Of a stretch of DNA of 64,000 bases, positions 36,181 through 43,837 are shown piece after piece. Under the pieces are notes generated by a model. It was not told the origin of the DNA and ran no database searches. It was given only the letters and a program-made list of their open reading frames with translations. The number at the start of each line of letters is the position of its first letter. Within the stretch, counting starts at the first letter, position 1. Both the position numbers and the translations under genes were made by a program. The stretch is from an uncultured Macellibacteroides sp. (GTDB lineage Bacteria; Bacteroidota; Bacteroidia; Bacteroidales; Tannerellaceae): positions 2,852,001-2,916,000 of the forward strand of contig NZ_OY762974.1 in assembly GCF_963667135.1 (NCBI RefSeq), read 5' to 3'.

Positions 36181-38004
36181 ATGAACACTAAAAGATCGCT
36201 ACATTTATTTATTATTACATTCACTATACTAATTTCAGGCTTTTATTCGTGCGAAAGAAACTATCTTTTGCCAAAGGAAATGGGTATTGCCAAAGAAATA
36301 ATGCTTGAACGTCCGGATAGTGCCCTAAAAATACTTGAGGAGTTTAAAAATATAGATGATCTTCCTGTTCAATTGAGGGCCACTTATAATTTACTTTTAA
36401 TTGAAGCCAGAGATAAAAACTATGTAGTTCATACTTCTGATTCATTGATAAATACTGTCGTTAACTATTTTGAGCACTCAGATGATCCAGTGATGAAAGC
36501 AAAAGCCTATTTTTATCAAGGACGGGTTAATAAAGATATGCAACAGGTTGAAAAAGCTGCACTTTGCTTTAAAAAGGCAGAAACAGTAGCTAATGGAACT
36601 AAAGAGTATAGGTTACAGGCTTTGATTTGTAATCATTTGGCAGATTTGTCTTTATATCAAAATTTATATGAAGATGCTTTGTCTTGGAATAAAAAGGCTT
36701 ATAAAGCCATGCTTCAGTTTGGTGATACTGCTTCTACTTATATTATATTAAGGGATATGGCTAGATCGACAACTCTTTTGCAGAAATATGATCAATCTTC
36801 TGTTTATTTTAATGAAGCATTAAGTATTGCTGATAGATACAAGAATAAACAGATTGAATCTGTTTTGTATTATGAGATATCTTTAATGTACGATCACAGA
36901 CAAATGCAGGATAGTGCTTTTTTTTATGTTCAGAAATCATTAAATACTGATAGAGATATTATTAATATGAACGAAATATGTCTTGGTATATCTGATACAT
37001 ATCGAAAATCACATCAATTGGATTCTGCGAGATTCTATCTTGAGAAGTGTGCGAATAATAACGATTTATATGCTAAAACAGGATATTATATGATTCTGGC
37101 TAAGATTGAAGAAGATGCTGGTAATTATAAAGAATCGTTGGCTAAATATAAATTATCCAGCGATTATCAAGATTCCATTCGTAGCATCAGTAGTGCCGAA
37201 GCACTTGCTGGAGTTGTAGCTAAGTATGATAACGAAAAACTCGAAAACGAGAAAAATCAAATCTTGCTGGAGAAAACAAGAGCATGGCGAAACTATTACT
37301 TCATTTTATCCGCTAGTTTAATGTTAACTGTTGCTTTTGTGATTATTTTCTTTACGTTTAAAAGAAGGAAAGAGCGACAATTACAGGAAAATATAAATAA
37401 ATTGATAGTTTACGAAAAACAAATAGCTGAAAATAACAAGATGTTAAAAGCGAATGAAACATGGATTCGTAAGACAGTAAAGCAGATGTCTGAAGCCAAT
37501 GATGAATTGGTGAAGAAAGAAAATCAATTAACCCTTTTAAAGAGGAAAACAGAGGAAACTGCAGAGCTAAAAAGAGAAACAGAACATTTGGAACGTACAA
37601 TGCGTGATTTAAAAGATCAAATATCCAGTTTATCTAAGAAGAAAAGACAGATAATAGCTATGAACGAGCAGATCAAATCACAAACATCGCTTATAGAACG
37701 CTTGCAAGTCTGGACTCCGGGAGATCCATTTCTAACGGATGCGGAATGGACTCATTTACCCGAATTAATGAATCAGCAATTTAATAACTTTAGTAAACGT
37801 CTTGAAGAAAATTTCCCTGACCTAACAATGCATGATATACGAATATGTAATCTTACCAAATTAGGTCTTACAAATGAAACAATAGCCAATCTTACCAATT
37901 GCAAGTATGAGTCTTTGTTAACAAAAAGAACCCGCATAAAGAAACTTCGTATGCATGTAGATGGAGATATTTCTTTGGAAGAAATTATACAACGTTTCGA
38001 ATAA
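36181..38004 (+). CDS. Membrane-anchored TPR protein with C-terminal HTH
   Basis: A 607-residue regulator type common in Bacteroidetes. It has an N-terminal signal/lipobox-like segment (FYSCERN), extracytoplasmic tetratricopeptide repeats (about 40-340, e.g. YEDALSWNKKAYKAMLQFGD), one membrane helix (about 372-393, YYFILSASLMLTVAFVIIFF), a cytoplasmic coiled coil (400-510), and a C-terminal LuxR-like HTH (about 548-590, LTMHDIRICNLTKLGLTNET then IANLTNCKYESLLTKRTRIK). This layout suggests sensing outside and DNA binding inside in one protein. Targets are unknown; the palindrome 300 bases upstream is a candidate site. Confidence 0.8.
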   Translation: MNTKRSLHLFIITFTILISGFYSCERNYLLPKEMGIAKEIMLERPDSALKILEEFKNIDDLPVQLRATYNLLLIEARDKNYVVHTSDSLINTVVNYFEHSDDPVMKAKAYFYQGRVNKDMQQVEKAALCFKKAETVANGTKEYRLQALICNHLADLSLYQNLYEDALSWNKKAYKAMLQFGDTASTYIILRDMARSTTLLQKYDQSSVYFNEALSIADRYKNKQIESVLYYEISLMYDHRQMQDSAFFYVQKSLNTDRDIINMNEICLGISDTYRKSHQLDSARFYLEKCANNNDLYAKTGYYMILAKIEEDAGNYKESLAKYKLSSDYQDSIRSISSAEALAGVVAKYDNEKLENEKNQILLEKTRAWRNYYFILSASLMLTVAFVIIFFTFKRRKERQLQENINKLIVYEKQIAENNKMLKANETWIRKTVKQMSEANDELVKKENQLTLLKRKTEETAELKRETEHLERTMRDLKDQISSLSKKKRQIIAMNEQIKSQTSLIERLQVWTPGDPFLTDAEWTHLPELMNQQFNNFSKRLEENFPDLTMHDIRICNLTKLGLTNETIANLTNCKYESLLTKRTRIKKLRMHVDGDISLEEIIQRFE

Positions 38005-38072
38005 ATTGCATAAAACGAACTAATAAGGGCTTGAAATAGGAAATTTGTCTATATCCTGTACATATAAACCTA

Positions 38073-38103
38073 TTGTATAGTATTGACAGGAGCAGTAGCT
38101 TTG
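38073..38103 (+). promoter_or_regulatory. Strong promoter with no ORF directly behind it
   Basis: TTG (38073-38075), 20 bases, TAGCTTTG (38096-38103). One of the better promoter matches in the window, yet the next forward gene starts more than 700 bases away, beyond a terminator. Confidence 0.6.
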
Positions 38104-38109
38104 CAATGT

Positions 38110-38298
38110 TTTCTAACCAAACTAACCCTTTTACATATTTACTAACTTTTTCAAGTTCCTATGGATGGCGCAGTATGTGTTCATCCTTAGGTTCGTTGAA
38201 AATAGTAGATTTCTTAAAGGATTTTCAGTAAACACTATTTATTTGTGTAGGTTTATTTGAGGGATCCTGATCTAATATAAACAAGATCAGGATCTTTT
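38110..38298 (+). ncRNA. Candidate small RNA of about 190 bases
   Basis: Bounded by the promoter at 38073-38103 and the terminator at 38263-38294. Inside is a hairpin CCTATGGATG (38158-38167) with CATCCTTAGG (38182-38191), one U-U mismatch. A 41-codon frame from ATG 38106 (MFSNQTNPFTYLL...) exists, but its ATG lies three bases after the -7 element, upstream of the expected transcript start, so I favour a non-coding RNA. No Rfam family recognised. Confidence 0.45.
38263..38298 (+). terminator. Intrinsic terminator of the candidate small RNA
   Basis: An 11-bp perfect stem GATCCTGATCT (38263-38273) with AGATCAGGATC (38284-38294), followed by TTTTC on the forward strand. It is nearly 260 bases beyond the TPR regulator stop. 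Confidence 0.75.
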
Positions 38299-38313
38299 CT
38301 TGATAATCGGTTG

Positions 38314-38769
38314 CTATTCCCTGATATATTCGGCTATTTCACTAAAGTTGCGTTCAAGCAAATACATTTTGCTAGCCATGAACAGGAAAAACTCACCCCA
38401 ATGCTCCTTTCTGTGAAAGTCTATTCCTTCTTTACATGTATAGATACGTGCAACTTCTTTCCCGGTTTCACGTACATAACATATGTCCCAAATTAGACCT
38501 TCAGGGAAATCTTTTTCGAGTGTTTCCTTGTACCATGTTAGCTTCTCAAACATTTCCAGACGAAGGTCTTCCTGCTTGTGGTTAACTTCTAAGATTACAT
38601 AGGCACCATTACGCGTGGCATCAAATTTTAGTTCTACTCCTTTTATCTTTGTATTGTATAAAATCCAGATTTTTTTACGATCCCTTAAATAGGGTTGTAC
38701 TTCGCAGTATGATGCAAAACTCTCCCAAAAGGCTATCTTTAATTCCCGCAATTCGTCTTTTGTGTACAT
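38314..38769 (-). CDS. DUF4268 domain protein
   Basis: A 151-residue protein that is nearly all DUF4268: LRELKIAFWESFASYCEVQPYL at the start, a central strand pair (WILYNTKIKGVELKFDATRNG), and the FPEGLIWDICYVRETGKEVARIY and HWGEFFLFMASKMYLLERNF segments. DUF4268 is often the C-terminal part of larger predicted nucleases; here it stands alone. Role unknown. Divergent from trmD; reverse-strand TAAATTTG (38793-38800) is a likely -7 element. Confidence 0.8.
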   Translation of the reverse strand: MYTKDELRELKIAFWESFASYCEVQPYLRDRKKIWILYNTKIKGVELKFDATRNGAYVILEVNHKQEDLRLEMFEKLTWYKETLEKDFPEGLIWDICYVRETGKEVARIYTCKEGIDFHRKEHWGEFFLFMASKMYLLERNFSEIAEYIRE

Positions 38770-38833
38770 GCAGTATGTTTGGTTTGAAGCTACAAATTTA
38801 CGGGATTATAATGTAATAAACGTATATTATGCC

Positions 38834-38841
38834 TACTTTTG
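38834..38841 (+). promoter_or_regulatory. -7 element of trmD
   Basis: TACTTTTG fits TAnnTTTG and places the transcript start near 38848. This argues against the longer frame beginning at ATG 38829, which would start upstream of the promoter. Confidence 0.5.
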
Positions 38842-38864
38842 CGCTGAAATCAAATTGTATGACA

Positions 38865-39539
38865 ATGAGAATCGATATTCTTACCGTTTTGCCTGAAATG
38901 ATAGAAGGAATGGTTAATTGTTCCATTCTAAAGAGAGCACAGGACAAAGGCTTGGCAGAAATTCATCTGCATAACCTACGTGACTACACTACAAATAAGT
39001 GGCGTCGGGTGGATGATTATCCTTTTGGTGGTGAAGCGGGCATGGTTATGCAGATTGAACCCATTGATCGTGCAATCTCTCAGCTGAAGAGTGAAAGGGA
39101 GTATGATGAGGTAATCTATACTTCTCCAGATGGAGAAACGTTTAATCAGCCAATGGCAAATAATATGTCAATGCTGAATAATCTGATAATCCTTTGCGGA
39201 CATTATAAAGGGATTGATTATCGTATTCGCGAACACCTTATTACGAAAGAAATTTCAGTTGGTGATTATGTACTAACAGGTGGAGAGTTGGCTGCAGCCA
39301 TTATGGCCGATGCCATTATACGTTTACTCCCAGGTGCCATAGGCGATGAACAAAGTGCATTGTCGGATTCTTTTCAGGATAATTTACTTGCTCCCCCGGT
39401 ATACACTCGTCCGGCAGATTATAAAGGATGGAAAGTCCCAGATGTATTGCTTTCCGGGCATGAACGCAAAATAGCTGAATGGCGCCTGCAGCAGGCTCAC
39501 GAGCGGACTCAACGTCTGCGTCCTGATCTTTTACTTTAG
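38865..39539 (+). CDS. trmD: tRNA (guanine-N1)-methyltransferase
   Basis: Methylates G37 of tRNAs with a purine-rich anticodon edge, using S-adenosylmethionine. The 224-residue protein has the trefoil-knot SPOUT motifs: [28 protein letters not shown], and [15 protein letters not shown], then [20 protein letters not shown] and the C-terminal DNA/RNA-binding tail. I start at [12 protein letters not shown], matching the family; ATG 38859 would add two residues. It is not beside rpsP, rimM or rplS here. Confidence 0.96.
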   Translation: MRIDILTVLPEMIEGMVNCSILKRAQDKGLAEIHLHNLRDYTTNKWRRVDDYPFGGEAGMVMQIEPIDRAISQLKSEREYDEVIYTSPDGETFNQPMANNMSMLNNLIILCGHYKGIDYRIREHLITKEISVGDYVLTGGELAAAIMADAIIRLLPGAIGDEQSALSDSFQDNLLAPPVYTRPADYKGWKVPDVLLSGHERKIAEWRLQQAHERTQRLRPDLLL

Positions 39540-39684
39540 TATTTCTGTTTCTATATTAAAACTGTTTTCCTTTTTGTATTGTTTTTGAATGCGATGCAAG
39601 TCCGATAAGTCTGGATTTGTATAGGAGTTCTTTTGCCTAAATTGATTTCGGGTTTATATTTTCCTTCCTTTTTAATCTGAATTA
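39540..39684. other. Intergenic, trmD to GH3
   Basis: T-rich sequence with no gene or clear hairpin. The GH3 promoter follows at 39685. Confidence 0.4.
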
Positions 39685-39716
39685 TTTGAATATTTGAATC
39701 AAATCTATTAGCTTTG
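39685..39716 (+). promoter_or_regulatory. Promoter of the GH3 gene
   Basis: TTTG (39685-39688), 20 bases, TAGCTTTG (39709-39716): a full match to the Bacteroidetes consensus. The predicted 5' UTR is about 80 bases. Confidence 0.7.
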
Positions 39717-39803
39717 TTTCCAATAATACCTTGTAACATTCTATAGACAAATAGATTACAGCTATTTAAAACGTAATTTATACAATATCTAAATTATAAT
39801 ATC

Positions 39804-42410
39804 ATGAGAATGAAATTTATCACGGGTGTAGCTTTTTTATTGTTGATATCCGCTTCGTGTGTTAGCCAGAAGTATGAATATCCTTTCCGAAATCCAGACC
39901 TTTCCATTAACGAACGTGTCGACGATCTGCTTGGCAGACTAACTCCTGAGGAAAAAGTTGGACAGATGATGAATCAAACTCCGGCCGTAGACCGCTTAGG
40001 GATTTCTCCCTATGATTGGTGGAATGAGGCGTTGCATGGCGTTGCCAGAGCTGGAAAAGCAACTGTCTTCCCTCAGGCTATTGGTATGGCTGCAACATTT
40101 GATGATGAAGCTTTACTAAAAACTTTCTCAATGGTGAGTGACGAGGCTCGTGCCAAGTACAATCAGTATCAAAAAAACAAGGAATATGATCGATATAAAG
40201 GTCTGACTTTCTGGACTCCTAATATTAATATATTCAGAGATCCACGCTGGGGCCGGGGTATGGAAACTTATGGAGAAGATCCTTATCTTACAGGTAGGAT
40301 GGGACTTGCTGTAGTAAAAGGTTTGCAGGGTAACGATCCTGATTATTTCAAAACACATGCTTGCGCAAAGCACTATGCAGTACATAGCGGACCGGAGTGG
40401 AACAGACATGAATACAATGCAGAGGTTTCTCCACGAGATTTGTGGCTAACTTATCTTCCTGCCTTCGAACAACTTGTTAAAGAGGGTAATGTTCAGGAGG
40501 TTATGTGTGCTTATAATCGTTTTGAAGGACAGCCATGCTGCGGAAGTGATAAGTTGCTTATTGATATTCTTCGCAATTCATGGGGATATAAAGGTATTAT
40601 ATTGTCGGATTGTGGAGCCATTGATGATTTTTGGCAGAAAGACAAAAATACACCTCGTCATGAAACCCACCCCGATGCGGTAAGTGCATCCGTAGATGCT
40701 GTTCGTAGCGGAACGGATCTTGAATGTGGAGGTAGCTATCGTTCGCTTGTAAAAGCTTTGAAAAATGGAACATTGAAAGAGTCCGATCTGGACGCTTCAT
40801 TGCGTAGGTTATTTACTGCCCGCTTTGAATTAGGCATGTTCGATCCTGATAGTAAGGTCCCATTTTCTAAAATTCCGTATGAGGTGGTTGAAAGTCAGAA
40901 GCACAAACTACAGGCCTTGGAAATGGCTCATAAGAGTATTGTTTTATTGAAAAATAATGACAATATCCTCCCCTTGAAAAAAGGTATTAAAAAAATTGCT
41001 GTGGTTGGTCCGAATGCAGCTGATAGCACTATGCTTTGGTCAAATTATAATGGTTTCCCTACCTATACGGTAACTATACTTGATGGAATCAGAAAGAAAC
41101 TTCCAAATGCAGAAGTCGTTTATGAGTTGGGTTGTAATCATACAGATAATTTTGTAATGCTTGATATGGGAGATAATGTTACTTCTGTATCAGGTAAAGG
41201 TTTTGCTGCCGAGTATTTCAATAATACGGAATTTAAAGGCACGCCTGCTTACAAAGGTTTGGTAAACGGTATTCACTTCACAACAGGAGGTAATACCCAA
41301 TTTGCACCGAATGTAAACTTATCAGACTTCACAGCCAGGTTTACAGGTGTATTTCAAGCTCCTTTGACTGGTGATATTGATTTTGAACTTTCAGGAAATG
41401 ATGGAATTCGTTTATTTATTAATGACCAGGTAGTTTCAGAAATGTGGGAAAGCGAATATACTGCTTTCCGTAAATATACCTTGAAAGCAGAAAAAGGGAA
41501 GAAATATTCTGTAAAGATCGAATATATGCAACGTTCCGGTATGGCAGATTTGAACTTTTCTATTGGCACTCGAACACCAGTTGATTATATTGGTACAGCA
41601 TCAAAAGTGAAAGATGCTGATGTAATTGTATATGTCGGCGGTATTTCGCCCCGTCTGGAAGGAGAAGAAATGCCCGTTGACGCCGAAGGATTCCGTAAAG
41701 GCGACCGGACAAACATCGAACTTCCTAAGGTGCAAAAGGAAATGATACAGGCTTTGAAAGCAACAGGTAAGCCTGTGGTTTATGTTTTATGTACAGGTAG
41801 TGCGTTGGCTCTTAACTGGGAAGAGGCAAATGTGGACGCAATCCTTAACGCCTGGTATGGCGGACAGGAGGGTGGAACTGCTGTTGCAGATGTACTTTTC
41901 GGAGATTATAATCCGGCAGGTCGTTTACCGGTTACATTCTATAAGTCTGTGGATCAGCTTCCTGATTTTCAGGATTACAGCATGAAGGGTCGTACCTATC
42001 GTTATATGACGCAGGAACCATTGTATCCTTTTGGCTACGGCTTAAGTTATACATCTTTTGTTTATCGTAATGCCAGACTTTCCTCTTCGGAAATAGGGAA
42101 AGCAGATAAGGTTACACTTACAGTAGAAGTTGAGAATACTGGAAAGCTAGATGGCGATGAAGTTGTGCAGGTTTACATTAAGAATCCGAATGATCCTGAG
42201 GGGCCTCTTAAATCATTGAAAGGATTTAAGCGCGTATCAGTTAAGTCCGGAGCGAAGCAGTCTGTATCTATTGAACTGGAACCGAAAGCGTTCTATTCAT
42301 TTAATGATGCTACACAAACCTTGGAAGTAAAAGCCGGAACATACCAAGTTCTTTATGGAGGTTCGTCTGCAGATAAGGCGCTGCAATCATTGACGCTCAA
42401 AATTGATTAA
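39804..42410 (+). CDS. Glycoside hydrolase family 3 with PA14 insert (beta-xylosidase/beta-glucosidase-like)
   Basis: An 868-residue exported hydrolase with a lipobox-like N-terminus (LLLISASCVS, Cys19). The GH3 N-domain carries RDPRWGRGMETYGEDP (146-160), KHYAVHSGPEWNRHEYN and the nucleophile Asp269 in LSDCGAID. The C-domain is interrupted by a PA14 carbohydrate-binding insert (about 465-595, GKGFAAEYFNNTEFKGTPAY), as in many beta-xylosidases and beta-glucosidases. A fibronectin-III-like domain closes it. The DWWNEALHGVAR motif is closer to the beta-xylosidase/arabinosidase branch than to BglX. It removes terminal sugars from oligosaccharides, probably in the periplasm. Confidence 0.92.
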   Translation: MRMKFITGVAFLLLISASCVSQKYEYPFRNPDLSINERVDDLLGRLTPEEKVGQMMNQTPAVDRLGISPYDWWNEALHGVARAGKATVFPQAIGMAATFDDEALLKTFSMVSDEARAKYNQYQKNKEYDRYKGLTFWTPNINIFRDPRWGRGMETYGEDPYLTGRMGLAVVKGLQGNDPDYFKTHACAKHYAVHSGPEWNRHEYNAEVSPRDLWLTYLPAFEQLVKEGNVQEVMCAYNRFEGQPCCGSDKLLIDILRNSWGYKGIILSDCGAIDDFWQKDKNTPRHETHPDAVSASVDAVRSGTDLECGGSYRSLVKALKNGTLKESDLDASLRRLFTARFELGMFDPDSKVPFSKIPYEVVESQKHKLQALEMAHKSIVLLKNNDNILPLKKGIKKIAVVGPNAADSTMLWSNYNGFPTYTVTILDGIRKKLPNAEVVYELGCNHTDNFVMLDMGDNVTSVSGKGFAAEYFNNTEFKGTPAYKGLVNGIHFTTGGNTQFAPNVNLSDFTARFTGVFQAPLTGDIDFELSGNDGIRLFINDQVVSEMWESEYTAFRKYTLKAEKGKKYSVKIEYMQRSGMADLNFSIGTRTPVDYIGTASKVKDADVIVYVGGISPRLEGEEMPVDAEGFRKGDRTNIELPKVQKEMIQALKATGKPVVYVLCTGSALALNWEEANVDAILNAWYGGQEGGTAVADVLFGDYNPAGRLPVTFYKSVDQLPDFQDYSMKGRTYRYMTQEPLYPFGYGLSYTSFVYRNARLSSSEIGKADKVTLTVEVENTGKLDGDEVVQVYIKNPNDPEGPLKSLKGFKRVSVKSGAKQSVSIELEPKAFYSFNDATQTLEVKAGTYQVLYGGSSADKALQSLTLKID

Positions 42411-42450
42411 TAAAGATTGAGTTTATTGGAGCCAACATTTTGATTGTAAT

Positions 42451-42493
42451 AATAAAGAGGATGAATCATATTTAGTGATTCATCCTCTTTATT
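42451..42493. terminator. Bidirectional intrinsic terminator
   Basis: An 18-bp perfect stem (42451-42468 with 42476-42493, loop of seven) between the convergent GH3 and nhaC genes. Confidence 0.75.
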
Positions 42494-42525
42494 TATTGTG
42501 CGTTTTGTAAATATAAATTTCGTTT

Positions 42526-43827
42526 TTATTTTCTTCTCCTGATCAATATAGATATAAAGGTTGTTATGCCTAATAAATAAGGATAATATAAATTCTCCAT
42601 AATTTCGATAGGAGAAATACCCGCCAATCCAGATGCCATAAGGAGTTGTGCTCCGTATGGAATAATACCTTGTACAAAGCAAGAAAAGATGTCTAGAATA
42701 CTGGCAGAACGTTTTGGATCGATCTTAAATTTAGTGGATATATCTTTTGCAATTGGTCCCGCCATAATAAGCGCAATGGTGTTATTTGCTGTACAAACAT
42801 TAGCAAAACTTACCAGGCCAGCAATGCTAAGCTCTGCACCCCTTGCTGTTCTGACGCGGGAGGTGAGTTTTATAATTATCCAATCAATGCCTCCGTTATA
42901 ACGAATCATTTCGAGGATACCTCCTGCTAACAGAGTTACAATAATTAATTCTCCCATGTTGTTGATCCCTTCTCCCATGGATCCAGTCCATCCCCAAATG
43001 TCGAAACCTCCTGACAATAATCCAACTACTCCAGATAGAATTGTGCCGATAAGTAATACCAGCAGTACATTAACCCCGGAAATGGCCGTTATCAAGACTA
43101 TTATATAGGGAATAACCTTTATCCAGTCAATCGATTCGGAAGCGGCATATCCGAGAGATGAATTCCCTGTAATAAAATAAATTATAGTTACAACAATTGC
43201 TACCGGCAGAGCAATTTGTATATTGGTTTTAAATTTATCAGACATGTTACATCCCTGGGTTCGGGTAGCTACAATGGTTGTGTCCGAAATAAAGGAAAGA
43301 TTGTCTCCAAACATAGCTCCTCCAACAACCGCTCCAATCATTAAAGGTAGATCTATTCCTGTACGTTGAGCAATGCCTGCAGCAACAGGAGCTAGTGCTA
43401 CTACGGTTCCTACAGAAGTGCCAACCGACAGGGAGATGAAGCAGGCTGCTATAAAAATACCAGCCACAAGCATATTTCCCGGAAGTATAGCTAAAGCCAT
43501 GTTTACGGTTGCGTCTATAGCTCCCATCGCCTTTGCTGTTTGGGCGAATGCTCCGGCGAGAATAAAGATTAACACCATTAGCATGATGTTCGTGTTGGCA
43601 GCTCCCCTGCAAAATTGTTCAATCCTGTTATTAAGCTTGCCTCCTTTTGAGATGACGATAGCTACAACAGAAGATATACAGAAAGCAACGGTAATAGGCA
43701 TTTTGTAAAAATCGCCTGCCAGTATTGATACAACAAGATAGGCAACAAGAAAAACAGCCAAAGGCGTTAATGCCCATACATTTGGTGTATGGTTGTAAGG
43801 CGTTTTTATAGACTCTTCTTTATCCAT
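42526..43827 (-). CDS. NhaC-family Na+/H+ antiporter
   Basis: A 433-residue inner membrane protein with about 11 helices. Family features include SLSVGTSVGTVVALAPVA, GAVVGGAMFGDNLSFISDTT (the ion-path region with Asp) and NTIALIMAGPIAKDIS. NhaC proteins exchange sodium for protons, or sometimes malate/lactate with Na+; a few relatives transport amino acids. I start at ATG 43827 (MDKEESIKTPYN). The longer frame from 43896 would overlap the upstream gene by 59 bases and add a non-conserved stretch. It follows the DUF5686 gene by ten bases. Confidence 0.85.
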   Translation of the reverse strand: MDKEESIKTPYNHTPNVWALTPLAVFLVAYLVVSILAGDFYKMPITVAFCISSVVAIVISKGGKLNNRIEQFCRGAANTNIMLMVLIFILAGAFAQTAKAMGAIDATVNMALAILPGNMLVAGIFIAACFISLSVGTSVGTVVALAPVAAGIAQRTGIDLPLMIGAVVGGAMFGDNLSFISDTTIVATRTQGCNMSDKFKTNIQIALPVAIVVTIIYFITGNSSLGYAASESIDWIKVIPYIIVLITAISGVNVLLVLLIGTILSGVVGLLSGGFDIWGWTGSMGEGINNMGELIIVTLLAGGILEMIRYNGGIDWIIIKLTSRVRTARGAELSIAGLVSFANVCTANNTIALIMAGPIAKDISTKFKIDPKRSASILDIFSCFVQGIIPYGAQLLMASGLAGISPIEIMENLYYPYLLGITTFISILIRRRK

Positions 43828-43837
43828 AATATACTGC

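Noticed and set aside
38829-38864. N-terminal extension of TrmD
   Set aside because: The extension would start upstream of the TACTTTTG -7 element and does not match TrmD N-termini.
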